Positions 18,364 through 27,239 of a stretch of 64,000 nucleotides of DNA are shown one piece after another. The notes under the pieces were generated by a model. It ran no database searches. It saw nothing but the letters and a program-made list of their open reading frames with translations, and was not told the origin of the DNA. The stretch's first letter is position 1. Each line of letters starts with the position of its first letter. The position numbers and the translations under genes are program-made. Source of the DNA: Lutibaculum sp963816555 (GTDB taxonomy: Bacteria; Pseudomonadota; Alphaproteobacteria; Rhizobiales; Tepidamorphaceae); NCBI GenBank assembly GCA_963816555.1, contig CAWFLD010000019.1, positions 1 through 64,000 on the forward strand, in the 5' to 3' direction.

Positions 18364-20523
18364 ATGCCAGAAGACGCCACAGCCGCGATCGACGAAGACG
18401 CCCCGGCGCCCGCCGCCGCTTCCTGGCACCGCATGCCGGCGGTGCTCGGGGCGCTCACGCTCCTCGCCCTGCCGCTCGTCGCGCGCGCCGCTCCCTCGGC
18501 CGCGCCGTGGCTCCTCGGCTACGCGGTCTTCGCCGCGGCGATCGCGCTCCTCGCGCTCTCCGGCGCCCTCGGGCGCGCCTCCGCGCGTGCCGCGGCGGCC
18601 GAGGCGCGCGCCGCCGCGCTCCAGGCGCGCAACTGGCGCCTCGCCGACGAGCTGTCGCGCCACCGCGAGATCGTCGAGGCCCGGCCCGAGCCGATCTGCC
18701 GGCAGGATGCGGGAGGCCGCATCGTCTACGCCAACCGCGCCCATCGCGAGGCCTTCGGGACCGACGACGAAACCGGGACGCCGAACACGCCGCGCCGCCT
18801 GATGCCGGCCTCCGGCGAGGCCGAGGGGCCCTCGGGCGACCTGCGCCTCCTCACCGCTGCCGGCCCGCGCTGGTTCGCCCGCGACGAGACCGCGATGCGC
18901 GACGCGGCGGGGCGGCCGATCGAAACCCAGATCGTGCTGCACGACGTGAGCGAGCGCCACGCGCGCGAGGACGCAGCCCGCCTCGCGGCCTCGGAGGCGG
19001 AGGCGGCCGCAGCCGCCCGGTCGCGCCTCGTCGCCGCGGTGACGCACGAGGTCCGCACCCCGATCGGCGGCATCATCGGCATGATGGAGCTGCTGCTCGA
19101 CACCGACCTGAGACCGGAGCAGCAGAGCTACGCGACGTCGGTGCGCAGCTCCGCCAGCGCCCTGCTCGCGCTGATCGACGACCTGCTCGACCACGCCGCC
19201 CTCGAGGCCGGCCGCCTGGCGGTGGCGGAGCGCGGCTACTCGCTGCACGCCCTGGTGCAGGAGGTGTGCGAGCTGCTCGGGCCGCGGGCGGAGGAGAAGT
19301 CGCTGGCCCTCGCCGGCTTCGTCGCCCGCAAGGTGCCGGCGGAGATCGTCGGCGACCCCGCGCGGGTCCGGCAGGTCCTGCTCAATCTCGTCGGCAACGC
19401 CGTGAAGTTCACCGGCAGCGGCGGCATCCTCGTCGAGGCGCGCCCGGCGGCCGGCCGGCTGGAGATCGCGGTGCGCGACACCGGCCCCGGCATCGCCCCG
19501 TCCGACCAGGCGCGCATCTTCACCGAGTTCGAGCGTGCCGACGGCTCGCAGGGCATCAGCGGCAGCGGCCTCGGCCTCGCCATCAGCCGCCGCCTCGTCG
19601 AGGCGATGGGCGGCACGCTCGGCCTGGAGAGCCGCCGCGGCCGCGGCAGCGTCTTCACCGTGTCGCTGCCGCTCCGCGCCGCGGCCGGCGCGCCGGACAT
19701 CGCGCCGCCGGCCCTGCTCGACCGCCCCATCCTCCTCGCCTCGGCCTCGAGCACGACCCGGCGGGCGGTGGCGCTGGCGCTGCGCGACGAGGGCGCCCGC
19801 GTCTCGAGCTTCGCCCGCGCCGGGCGCGCCCGCCGGGCGCTCGAGGCGGGGGCCGGCAGCGCCGACATCCTGGTCGACCTCGACATGCTCGAGCCGCTCG
19901 ACGACGTGCTGCCGCGCGAGCGGTCGATCGTCATGCTGTCGCCCGGCGAGCGCGAGGCGCTGCCGGGTCTCAAGCGGCGCGGCACCGCCTATCTCATCAA
20001 GCCGATCCGCCGCGCCTCGCTGGTGGCGCAGCTGACCGGCAAGCCCGCCCCCGCGGCGGAGCCGGCCGGCCCCGCCGCGCCGCCGCTCCGTCCGCTCCGC
20101 GTGCTCATCGCCGAGGACGACGAGGTGACGGCGATGATCCTGCGGTCGAGCCTGGAGCGGCTCGGCCACAGCGTCGAGCGGGTCGGCAACGGCCACGAGG
20201 CGATCGCCAGGAGCGGCCGCGACGTGCCGTTCGACCTCGCGCTCGTCGACCTCAACATGCCGGGCCTGGGCGGCGCGGCGGCCGCCGCCGCCATCCGCAA
20301 CCGCGAGCAGCGGCTCGGCCGTTCGCCCACGCCGATCGTCGCGATGAGCGCCGGCCTCACCGAGGCGCAGGCCAGCGCCGCGACGGCGGCGGGCATCGAC
20401 GCCTTCCTCGAGAAGCCGGTCTCGGCGGAGCGGCTGGCCGCCTGCCTGGGCCGGGTCGTCGGCGGCGAGCGCACAGGCGGATGCCCAATTCGCGGGCGCC
20501 CGCGATTGTCACATTTCCGTTGA
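18364..20523 (+). CDS. Hybrid sensor histidine kinase with a degenerate and a canonical receiver
   Basis: 719 residues. Two predicted membrane helices (residues ~24-70) precede a coiled segment and a PAS-like domain (~100-195). The HisKA domain has its phospho-accepting His at 228 in AVTHEVRTP. The HATPase domain shows NLVGNAVKFT (N box, ~341), DTGPGIAPSD (G1) and ISGSGLGLAISRR (G2). A first receiver-like domain (~455-560) lacks the acidic pair: its first strand reads PILLASASS, although VDLDML and IKP survive. The last receiver (~578-700) is complete, with D585/D586, phospho-acceptor D629 in LVDLNMP and K684. The signal and target are unknown. The gene is followed by an acyltransferase 120 bases downstream. 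Confidence 0.9.
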   Translation: MPEDATAAIDEDAPAPAAASWHRMPAVLGALTLLALPLVARAAPSAAPWLLGYAVFAAAIALLALSGALGRASARAAAAEARAAALQARNWRLADELSRHREIVEARPEPICRQDAGGRIVYANRAHREAFGTDDETGTPNTPRRLMPASGEAEGPSGDLRLLTAAGPRWFARDETAMRDAAGRPIETQIVLHDVSERHAREDAARLAASEAEAAAAARSRLVAAVTHEVRTPIGGIIGMMELLLDTDLRPEQQSYATSVRSSASALLALIDDLLDHAALEAGRLAVAERGYSLHALVQEVCELLGPRAEEKSLALAGFVARKVPAEIVGDPARVRQVLLNLVGNAVKFTGSGGILVEARPAAGRLEIAVRDTGPGIAPSDQARIFTEFERADGSQGISGSGLGLAISRRLVEAMGGTLGLESRRGRGSVFTVSLPLRAAAGAPDIAPPALLDRPILLASASSTTRRAVALALRDEGARVSSFARAGRARRALEAGAGSADILVDLDMLEPLDDVLPRERSIVMLSPGEREALPGLKRRGTAYLIKPIRRASLVAQLTGKPAPAAEPAGPAAPPLRPLRVLIAEDDEVTAMILRSSLERLGHSVERVGNGHEAIARSGRDVPFDLALVDLNMPGLGGAAAAAAIRNREQRLGRSPTPIVAMSAGLTEAQASAATAAGIDAFLEKPVSAERLAACLGRVVGGERTGGCPIRGRPRLSHFR

Positions 20524-20642
20524 TAAACTATGCTCTTAAACCAGTGATCGCGGGTGGAGGGCCGATTCGCCCGGGACGATCAGGGGGCACCGCCGGCGCC
20601 TGGGATGCACGTTCCCTCGGCGTTCGCGCGGCTGGATGCGAA

Positions 20643-21575
20643 ATGAAGTTTTCCGACAAGTTCCGCCCGACTCTCCTCATGCGGCGATTTGCGCCACCCG
20701 CCTTCGTTTCCTCCTTCGATCGGACTGCGTTCGGGCCGCCGCCGGCGACGCTGGGCCGCATCGGCTCGCTCGAGGTCCGGCTTGCGCGCAGCCAGCGCGA
20801 GATCAAGCTCGCCCAGAGCCTGCGCTTCAACGTGTTCTACAAGGAGATGTCGGCGCAGCCGAACGCCGCCGGCTTCCTCCGCCGGCGCGACGTCGACGGC
20901 TTCGACGCGATCTGCGACCACCTCCTGGTGATCGACCACGAGGCCGACCCGCAGTCGATTCCCGGCCGGCGCTCGCGCCGCGGCCCCGCCGTGGTCGGCA
21001 CCTACCGGCTCCTGCGCCAGGAGGTCGCCGAGCAGTTCTCCGGCTTCTACACGGCGAGCGAGTTCGACATCGAGGACCTCGTCGAGCGCAAGCGGCCGCA
21101 GCGCTTCCTCGAGCTCGGCCGCTCCTGCGTGATGAAGTCCTACCGCAACAAGCGGACCGTCGAGCTGCTCTGGCAGGGCATCTGGGCCTACGTGCAGCAC
21201 TACGAGGTCGACGTGATGCTCGGCTGCGCGAGCCTCGAGGGCTGCGATCCGAACCGCATGGCGCTGCCGCTCTCCTTCCTGCACCACAACGCGGCCGCGC
21301 CCGAGGAATGGAACGTCCGCGCGGTGCCGTCGCGCTACGTCGCGATGAACCGGATGCCCGCCGAGGCGATCGACATGCGCCAGGCGCTGTCGGCCCTGCC
21401 GCCGCTGGTCAAGGGCTATCTCAGGCTCGGCGCCTATGTCGGGGACGGCGCGGTGGTCGACCACCAGTTCGGCACGACGGACGTCATCATCATCCTGCCG
21501 GTGTCCCGCATCAACCCGCGCTATTTCGGCCATTTCGGCCAGCCCCGGGAACGCCAGGGCGGCCGCACCCACTGA
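20643..21575 (+). CDS. olsB: OlsB-like N-acyltransferase (ornithine-lipid type, GNAT superfamily)
   Basis: 310 residues. The segment SLEVRLARSQREIKLAQSLR with RFNVFYKEM is the N-terminal signature of the OlsB/hemolysin-like acyltransferases, and FLELGRSCVMKSYRNKRTV is the acyl-donor binding core. ICDHLLVIDHE, VVGTYRLL and LGCASLEGCDPN are further family motifs. OlsB transfers 3-hydroxyacyl groups from acyl-ACP to the alpha-amino group of ornithine, giving lyso-ornithine lipid. Homologues with other acceptors exist, and no olsA is nearby, so the substrate is inferred. ATG 20643 has only a weak ribosome site; ATG 20679 is an alternative. The longer C-terminus (VDHQFGTTDVIIILPVSRI) fits the family. 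Confidence 0.75.
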   Translation: MKFSDKFRPTLLMRRFAPPAFVSSFDRTAFGPPPATLGRIGSLEVRLARSQREIKLAQSLRFNVFYKEMSAQPNAAGFLRRRDVDGFDAICDHLLVIDHEADPQSIPGRRSRRGPAVVGTYRLLRQEVAEQFSGFYTASEFDIEDLVERKRPQRFLELGRSCVMKSYRNKRTVELLWQGIWAYVQHYEVDVMLGCASLEGCDPNRMALPLSFLHHNAAAPEEWNVRAVPSRYVAMNRMPAEAIDMRQALSALPPLVKGYLRLGAYVGDGAVVDHQFGTTDVIIILPVSRINPRYFGHFGQPRERQGGRTH

Positions 21576-21616
21576 CGGCCGGCCGTCGCCGGCGGCACGC
21601 GAACGGGGACCGACGC

Positions 21617-22015
21617 ATGACCAGACGCCTGCTTGCAGCCGCGGCCCTCGCCGTCCTCTGGACGGGCGCCGCGCACGCCGCCCCGGACTGCTCCGACCCG
21701 CAGACCCAGATGGACATGAACCAGTGCGCGGCCGCCGATCTCGAGGCGGCCGACGGCGAGCTCCAGACCGCCTACGACCGCCTCGTGTCGCGGCTGTCGA
21801 AGGAGGACAAGGCGGCGCTGCGCACGGCCGAGCGCGCCTGGATCGGCTTCCGCGACGCCTGGTGCGACTTCCAGGCGGCGGGCGTCGAGGGCGGGTCGAT
21901 GTATCCGCAGGTCGTGGCGAGTTGCCTGGCGGAGGAGACGAGGCGGCAGAGCGCGCGCCTGTCGCAGCAGCTCGACTGCGAGGAAGGCGACGTCACCTGC
22001 ATCCCGGCGCAATAG
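21617..22015 (+). CDS. Secreted LprI/DUF1311-family protein
   Basis: 132 residues. It has a cleavable signal peptide (TRRLLAAAALAVLWTGAAHA) followed by CSDPQTQMDMNQCAAADLEA, the paired-Cys opening of the DUF1311/LprI family. Further features are LVSRLSKEDKAALRTAERA, WIGFRDAWCDFQA, a fourth Cys in VVASCLAEETRRQ and a Cys pair near the end (DCEEGDVTC). The mycobacterial LprI domain inhibits lysozyme, but most bacterial members are uncharacterised, so that function is not claimed. It follows the acyltransferase by 41 bases on the same strand. Confidence 0.8.
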   Translation: MTRRLLAAAALAVLWTGAAHAAPDCSDPQTQMDMNQCAAADLEAADGELQTAYDRLVSRLSKEDKAALRTAERAWIGFRDAWCDFQAAGVEGGSMYPQVVASCLAEETRRQSARLSQQLDCEEGDVTCIPAQ

Positions 22016-22069
22016 GGCGGGCAACAGGGGGGCGGGCGCCCGGGCGCTTCCGCCCGGACGCGTGCGCCC

Positions 22070-24352
22070 TCAGCCGCCGATGTCGTAGGCGGCGATCGAG
22101 GCGATGTTGACGAGATCGGAGTCGGTGGCGCCGAGCGGGGCGATCTGCACCGGCCTTTCCAGCCCGACGAGCAGCGGCCCCAGCACCATCGAGCCGCCGA
22201 GCGCCTTCAGGAGCTTCGTCGAGATCGAGGCGGAGTGGATCGCCGGCATGACGAGCACGTTCGCCGGCCCGGTCAGCCGGCAGAACGGGTAGGCCGACAT
22301 CAGCTCGGGATCGAGCGCCACGTCGGCCGCCATCTCGCCGTCGTACTCGAAGTCGACGCGCCGCCCGTCGAGGATGCGCACCGCCTCCTTCATCTTGTCC
22401 GAGCGCTCGCTCTCGGGATTGCCGAAGGTCGAGTAGGCGAGCAGCGCCACGCGCGGCTCGAAGCCGAGGCGGCGGGCCGCGCCGGCCGCCTGCACCGCGA
22501 TCTCGGCGATCTCGTTGGCCTCCGGCATCTCGTGGATCGCCGTGTCGGCGACGACGATCGTGCGCCCCCGGGCGACGGCGAGCGAGACGCCGATCACGCG
22601 GTGGCCGAGCTTGTCGTCGATCACCCGGCGCACGTCGCCGACGGCGGCGGCATAGTTGCGCGTGACGCCGGTGACCAGCGCGTCCGCGTCGCCCATCGCC
22701 AGCATCGAGGCGGCGAAGGCGTTGCGGTCGGTGTTGATCAGCCGCATGCAGTCGCGCATCAGGAAGCCCTCGCGCTGCAGCCGCACGTAGAGCCGCTCGG
22801 CATAGGCGTGGCGCCGCTGCGAGGTGCGGGCGTTGACGATCTCGATGCCCTCGCGCGCGCCGAGGCCCATCTGGTCCATCGTGCGCTCGATCTCCTCGTT
22901 GCGGCCGACGAGCACCGGCTGGCCGAGCCCCGCCTGCTGGAAGGCCGAGGCGGCGCGGATCACCGCCTCCTCCTCGCCCTCGGCGAAGACGACGCGCTTG
23001 GTCGAGCGGCGGTTCTGCCCGTGCACCTGCGACAGCATCGCCGCGACGGGATCGCGGCGGCCCGACAGGCGCTGGCGGTAGGCGTCGAAATCGTCGATCG
23101 GCTTGCGCGCGACGCCCGATTCCATTGCCGCCTTCGCCACCGCCGGCGGCACCGAGCTCAACAGGCGCGGGTCGAACGGCGCCGGGATCAGGTATTCGCG
23201 GCCGTAGCGCGGGCGCTGGCCGCGATAGGCGGCGGCGACCTCGTCCGGCACGTCCTCGCGGGCGAGCGCGGCGAGCGCCTTCGCCGCGGCGATCTTCATC
23301 TCGTCGTTGATCGAGGTCGCGCGCACGTCGAGCGCCCCGCGGAAGATGTAGGGGAAGCCCAGCACGTTGTTGATCTGGTTGGGGTAGTCGGAGCGGCCGG
23401 TCGCCATGATCGCGTCGTCGCGGATCTCGGCGACCTCCTCCGGCGTGATCTCGGGGTCGGGGTTCGCCATCGCGAAGATGATCGGGTTGTCGGCCATCGA
23501 GCGCACCATGTCGGGCGTCACCGCGCCCTTCACCGACAGGCCGAAGAACACGTCGGCGCCCTGCAGCGCCTCGTCCAGCGTGCGCGCGTTCGTCTCGACG
23601 GCGTGCATCTCCTTCCAGCGGTTCATCCCGTCCTCGCGGCCCTTGTAGATGACGCCGCGCGTGTCGCAGAGGATGACGTTCTCGGGCCGGAAGCCGAGCG
23701 ACTTGAGGAGGGACATGCAGGCGATGCCGGCGGCGCCCGCGCCGTTGCAGACGAGCTTCGTGTGCTCGGGCTTGCGGCCGGTCAGCTCGAGCGCGTTGAG
23801 CAGGCCGGCGGTGGCGATGATCGCGGTGCCGTGCTGGTCGTCGTGGAAGACCGGGATGTCGAGGGCGGGCCGCAGCGCCTCCTCGATGATGAAGCAGTCG
23901 GGCGCCTTGATGTCCTCGAGGTTGATGCCGCCGAACGACAGGCCGAGCAGCCGCACGCAGTCGATGATCTCCTGCGGGTTCTGGCTGTTGACCTCGAGAT
24001 CGATGGAATCGATGTCGGCGAAGCGCTTGAAGAGCACCGCCTTGCCTTCCATCACCGGCTTGGCCGCCAGCGCGCCGAGATTGCCGAGGCCGAGGATCGC
24101 CGAGCCGTTGGTGACGACGGCGACGAAGTTGCCCTTGGTCGTCAGGTCGAAGGCGCGGTCGGGATCCTCGGCGATCGCCTGCACCGGCACGGCGACGCCG
24201 GGCGAATAGGCGAGCGACAGGTCGCGCTGCGTCGCCATCGGCTTGGTGGCGGCGATCTCGAGCTTGCCGGGCCGCCCCTTTGAATGGAAATCGAGCGCGT
24301 CCTGGTCCGTGAAGCTCGGCCGCTTCGTGCCGCCCGCCCTGTCCTGTGTCAT
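22070..24352 (-). CDS. maeB: NADP-dependent malic enzyme, fused to phosphotransacetylase-like domain
   Basis: Oxidative decarboxylation of malate to pyruvate and CO2. 760 residues, the usual length for the MaeB type. The N-terminal malic domain shows LAYSPGVAVPVQAIAEDP and TNGSAILGLGNLGALA; the metal/substrate site is EDIKAPDCFIIEE and VFHDDQHGTAIIA; the NADP fold is VCNGAGAAGIACMSLL. From about residue 440 a phosphate acetyl/butyryl-transferase-like domain follows (KRVVFAEGEEEAVIRAA, VTRNYAAAVGDVRRVID, ending NIASIAAYDIGG). In other bacteria this domain is regulatory, responding to acetyl-CoA, rather than catalytic. ATG 24352 is chosen because homologues start there and an upstream ORF extension is not protein-like. 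Divergent from infC. Confidence 0.95.
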   Translation of the reverse strand: MTQDRAGGTKRPSFTDQDALDFHSKGRPGKLEIAATKPMATQRDLSLAYSPGVAVPVQAIAEDPDRAFDLTTKGNFVAVVTNGSAILGLGNLGALAAKPVMEGKAVLFKRFADIDSIDLEVNSQNPQEIIDCVRLLGLSFGGINLEDIKAPDCFIIEEALRPALDIPVFHDDQHGTAIIATAGLLNALELTGRKPEHTKLVCNGAGAAGIACMSLLKSLGFRPENVILCDTRGVIYKGREDGMNRWKEMHAVETNARTLDEALQGADVFFGLSVKGAVTPDMVRSMADNPIIFAMANPDPEITPEEVAEIRDDAIMATGRSDYPNQINNVLGFPYIFRGALDVRATSINDEMKIAAAKALAALAREDVPDEVAAAYRGQRPRYGREYLIPAPFDPRLLSSVPPAVAKAAMESGVARKPIDDFDAYRQRLSGRRDPVAAMLSQVHGQNRRSTKRVVFAEGEEEAVIRAASAFQQAGLGQPVLVGRNEEIERTMDQMGLGAREGIEIVNARTSQRRHAYAERLYVRLQREGFLMRDCMRLINTDRNAFAASMLAMGDADALVTGVTRNYAAAVGDVRRVIDDKLGHRVIGVSLAVARGRTIVVADTAIHEMPEANEIAEIAVQAAGAARRLGFEPRVALLAYSTFGNPESERSDKMKEAVRILDGRRVDFEYDGEMAADVALDPELMSAYPFCRLTGPANVLVMPAIHSASISTKLLKALGGSMVLGPLLVGLERPVQIAPLGATDSDLVNIASIAAYDIGG

Positions 24353-24602
24353 GCTGCCTGCCGCCTTCCGCTGCTTTTCGCGCTCTTCGTTGATGCTCCC
24401 GAAGGGACGGCGACGATATGAGTGGCGGCTGACGCATTCAAGCGGCTTGCGAGCCGCCGGGAACCTTGTGCCGGGAACCTTGACTTGCCCCGGCTGCCGA
24501 ACGATCTTAATGCCGTGCGCTCCGACAGCCATGTCGGGAGCGCTTTTTGCCTTGCCGGTTAGAAGCCTGGTTGCCGGCGCCGCAACAGAGGAGACTACAG
24601 CG

Positions 24603-25142
24603 ATCGCACGCCGTCCCATGAAAGCCGCTCCGGTCCAGAAGGAAGGGCCGCGCGTCAACGGAGAGATCGACGTTCCGAAGGTACAGCTCATCGACCACAC
24701 GGGCCAGAACCACGGAACGGTGAGCACCCAGGAGGCGCTCGACATTGCGGCCGAGGCCGGTCTCGATCTCGTCGAGGTTGTGCCCAACGCGCAGCCGCCG
24801 GTCACCAAGATTCTCGACTTCGGGAAATACAAGTACCAGTCGCAGAAGAAGGCCGCCGAGGCTCGCAAGAAGCAGCGCACCGTCGAGGTCAAGGAAATCA
24901 AGATGCGGCCGAACATCGACACCCACGACTACGAGGTGAAGATGCGGGCCATGAAGCGATTCTTCGACGAAGGCGACAAGGTCAAGGTCACGCTGCGCTT
25001 CCGCGGCCGCGAGATGGCCCACCAGGAGCTCGGCATGCAGGTCCTGCAGAAGGTCAAGGGCGAGACCGAGGAGTTCGCCAAGGTCGAGGCCGAGCCCAAG
25101 CTCGAAGGCCGCCAGATGATCATGGTGCTGGCGCCGCGCTGA
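24603..25142 (+). CDS. infC: Translation initiation factor IF-3, probably starting at ATC
   Basis: Binds the 30S subunit and proofreads start-codon choice. 179 residues: an N-terminal domain with EIDVPKVQLIDHTGQNHGTV and LDLVEVVPNAQPPVTKILDF, a lysine-rich linker (QKKAAEARKKQRTVEVKEIK) and a C-terminal domain with MRPNIDTHDYEVKMRAMKR and RFRGREMAHQELGM. The best ribosome site GAGGAG (24588-24593) is 9 bases before ATC at 24603, giving IARRPMKAAPVQ. The first ATG (24618) would be 24 bases away. infC of many bacteria uses such a rare start codon for autoregulation, since IF-3 rejects non-canonical starts. It heads the infC-rpmI-rplT cluster. Confidence 0.92.
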   Translation: MARRPMKAAPVQKEGPRVNGEIDVPKVQLIDHTGQNHGTVSTQEALDIAAEAGLDLVEVVPNAQPPVTKILDFGKYKYQSQKKAAEARKKQRTVEVKEIKMRPNIDTHDYEVKMRAMKRFFDEGDKVKVTLRFRGREMAHQELGMQVLQKVKGETEEFAKVEAEPKLEGRQMIMVLAPR

Positions 25143-25223
25143 CCGCGCGGCCCCGTCGCCTGCCCCCGGTCGCGCCCGTCCGGACCCGTGTCGTCCGCCG
25201 ACGATCGGGTGCACGCGGGCCGA

Positions 25224-25252
25224 TTGCCTTTCGCGCCGCGCGCCGCTATAAA
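25224..25252 (+). promoter_or_regulatory. Sigma-70-type promoter before rpmI
   Basis: TTGCCT (25224-25229) and TATAAA (25247-25252) are spaced by 17 bases, inside the 254-base gap between infC and rpmI. This would let the ribosomal protein pair be transcribed independently of infC. The leader from about 25260 to 25396 is long enough for L20-type autoregulation, but no specific fold was established. Confidence 0.55.
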
Positions 25253-25396
25253 GCGCGCCTCAGCGAGCCGCCCGGCTACCAAGGGCATGCCGTGGCTGCT
25301 CAGAATGCTCAAGGCTTTCCATGTCTCGAAAGCAGGTTGCGCCACCCGATGGCGCCGCCCTTTCGGCATGGGCGCATGTTTCAGGAGACGAGCAAA

Positions 25397-25636
25397 ATGC
25401 CCAAGCTCAAGACGAAGTCGAGCGCCAAGAAGCGCTTCAAGATGACGGCCTCCGGCCGGGTCAAGGCGCAGCAGGCTGGCAAGCAGCACGGCATGATCAA
25501 GCGCACCACGAAGTTCATCCGCTCCGCCCGCGGCACGTTCGTGCTGTCGGAGTCGGATGCCGGCATCGTGCGCCAGTTCATGCCCTATGCCCGCAAAAAG
25601 CGCCAGAAGTCGGCGGCGACGCCCAGCCAGGACTAA
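25397..25636 (+). CDS. rpmI: 50S ribosomal protein L35
   Basis: A 79-residue, strongly basic 50S subunit protein. MPKLKTKSSAKKRFKMTASG is the canonical L35 opening, and the conserved RSARGTFVLSESDAGIVRQF and PYARKKR follow. ATG 25397 is preceded by AGGAG (25383-25387); an in-frame upstream start at 25376 would add an unlikely tail. It is followed 12 bases later by rplT. The C-terminal extension (QKSAATPSQD) is longer than in E. coli. Confidence 0.97.
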   Translation: MPKLKTKSSAKKRFKMTASGRVKAQQAGKQHGMIKRTTKFIRSARGTFVLSESDAGIVRQFMPYARKKRQKSAATPSQD

Positions 25637-25648
25637 GGAGAACCCGTC

Positions 25649-26005
25649 ATGTCACGTGTGAAGAGGGGCGTCACCGCCCACGCGCGTCACAAGAAGACGC
25701 TCAAGCTTGCCTCCGGCTATTACGGCCGCCGCAAGAACACGATCCGCGTCGCCAAGCAGGCCGTCGACAAGGCCGGCCAGTACGCCTATCGCGACCGCCG
25801 CGCCAAGAAGCGCGTGTTCCGCGCCCTGTGGATCCAGCGCATCAACGCCGCCGCCCGCGAGAACGGCATGACCTACGGCCGATTTATCGAGGGCCTCGGA
25901 AAGGCCGGCGTCGAGATCGACCGCAAGGTGCTTGCCGACATCGCCGTTCACGAGCCCGCCGCCTTCGCGGCGCTCGTCGAGCAGGCCAAGCAGGCGATCG
26001 CCTGA
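25649..26005 (+). CDS. rplT: 50S ribosomal protein L20
   Basis: 118 residues. It binds 23S rRNA early in 50S assembly and in many bacteria represses its own operon. SRVKRGVTAHARHKKTLKLA, GYYGRRKNTIRVAKQAVDKA, RDRRAKKRVFRALWIQRINA and NGMTYGRFIEGL are all canonical. AAGGAG precedes ATG 25649 at good distance. A strong hairpin with a T run begins 34 bases after the stop. Confidence 0.98.
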   Translation: MSRVKRGVTAHARHKKTLKLASGYYGRRKNTIRVAKQAVDKAGQYAYRDRRAKKRVFRALWIQRINAAARENGMTYGRFIEGLGKAGVEIDRKVLADIAVHEPAAFAALVEQAKQAIA

Positions 26006-26038
26006 GGCGACCCTTCTCTCCGGCATTTCCGGGGCCAG

Positions 26039-26080
26039 CCGTCCGCGTGGAAGACACCCCACGCGGACGGTGCCGGTTTT
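26039..26080 (+). terminator. Strong hairpin with T run between rplT and pheS
   Basis: A perfect 12-bp stem, CCGTCCGCGTGG (26039-26050) with CCACGCGGACGG (26059-26070), closes an 8-base loop. TTTT follows at 26077-26080, six bases after the stem. It may simply end the infC-rpmI-rplT transcript. Because the same position upstream of pheS carries an attenuator in enterobacteria, leader control of pheST is possible. No Phe-rich leader peptide was found. Confidence 0.75.
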
Positions 26081-26156
26081 CGGGAAGGTTCGCGCCCTGT
26101 CTTCCCCATGGCCGGCGAGATCGCTGACGACAGGGGAGAGACGGGAGACGTGATCG

Positions 26157-27239
26157 ATGTCCGGGATCGACGAGCTCGAGGCCGACCTTAAACGACGTAT
26201 CGAAGGCGCCGGCAGCGAGGCCGCGCTCGAAGAGGTGCGCGTCGAGGCGCTCGGCAAGAAGGGCTCCGTCAGCGAGCTCCTGAAAGGGCTCGGCAAGATG
26301 AGCCCCGAGGAGCGCAAGGTCATGGGGCCGGCGCTCAACGGGCTGAAGGATCGCCTCAACGAGGAGATCTCCGCCCGCCGCGCCACCTTGAAGGCCGAGG
26401 AGCTCGAGCGGCGGCTGGCGACCGAGAGGGTCGACGTCACCCTGCCGGTGCAGGACAGCGCGCTTTCGGGCGGCCGCATCCATCCCGTCAGCCAGGTGAT
26501 GGACGAGCTGACCGCGATCTTCGCCGACATGGGCTTCCAGATCGCCGAAGGCCCGCACATCGAGGACGACTTCCACAACTTCACGGCGCTCAACATCCCG
26601 GCCGACCACCCGGCGCGGCAGGAGATGGACACGTTCTACTTCCCCGAGAAGGAGGACGGCTCGCGCATGCTGCTGCGCACGCACACGAGCCCCGTGCAGA
26701 TCCGCACCATGCTGCACAACGAGCCGCCGATCCGCGTCATCGTGCCGGGCCGCGTCTATCGCTGCGACTACGACCAGACGCACACGCCGATGTTCCACCA
26801 GGTCGAGGGCCTGGTGATCGACGAGAAGGCCCATCTCGGCCACCTCAAGTGGACCCTGCAGGAGTTCCTCAAGGCGTTCTTCGAGGTCGACGAGGTGAAG
26901 ATGCGCTTCCGCGCCTCGCACTTCCCCTTCACCGAGCCGTCGATGGAGGTCGACATCAACTGCGACCGCTCCGGCAAGGAGCTGAAGATCGGCGAGGGCG
27001 ACGACTGGCTGGAGATCCTCGGCTGCGGCATGGTCCACCCCAACGTGCTGCGTGCCTGCAGGCTCGATCCCGAGCGCTACCAGGGCTTCGCCTGGGGCAT
27101 GGGGATCGACCGCATCGCCATGCTGAAATACGGCCTGCCCGATCTGCGCGCCTTCTTCTCCGGCGACCTCCGCTGGCTCAGGCACTACGGCTTCCAGGCC
27201 CTCGACCTTCCCTCGCTCGCCGGAGGGCTCTCGCGATGA
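26157..27239 (+). CDS. pheS: Phenylalanyl-tRNA synthetase alpha subunit
   Basis: The catalytic subunit of the alpha2-beta2 synthetase charging tRNA-Phe. 360 residues. An N-terminal coiled-coil tRNA-binding arm (DELEADLKRRIEG to EERKVMGPALNGLKDRL) precedes the class II core. This contains the motif 2 region LLRTHTSPVQIRTM and VYRCDYDQTHTPMFHQVEG, FPFTEPSMEVDINC, LEILGCGMVHPNVL, and motif 3 FAWGMGIDRIAMLKYGLPDL. The stop overlaps the pheT start in ATGA (27236-27239), so the subunits are translationally coupled. Confidence 0.98.
   Translation: MSGIDELEADLKRRIEGAGSEAALEEVRVEALGKKGSVSELLKGLGKMSPEERKVMGPALNGLKDRLNEEISARRATLKAEELERRLATERVDVTLPVQDSALSGGRIHPVSQVMDELTAIFADMGFQIAEGPHIEDDFHNFTALNIPADHPARQEMDTFYFPEKEDGSRMLLRTHTSPVQIRTMLHNEPPIRVIVPGRVYRCDYDQTHTPMFHQVEGLVIDEKAHLGHLKWTLQEFLKAFFEVDEVKMRFRASHFPFTEPSMEVDINCDRSGKELKIGEGDDWLEILGCGMVHPNVLRACRLDPERYQGFAWGMGIDRIAMLKYGLPDLRAFFSGDLRWLRHYGFQALDLPSLAGGLSR

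Noticed and set aside
18507..20640. Plus-strand frame fused ahead of the OlsB-like gene
   Set aside because: The part before 20643 overlaps the histidine kinase in another frame and is Arg/Pro-rich; only the OlsB-like segment is real.
22235..24283. 682-residue plus-strand open frame across maeB
   Set aside because: Antisense shadow; the minus strand encodes a complete malic enzyme.
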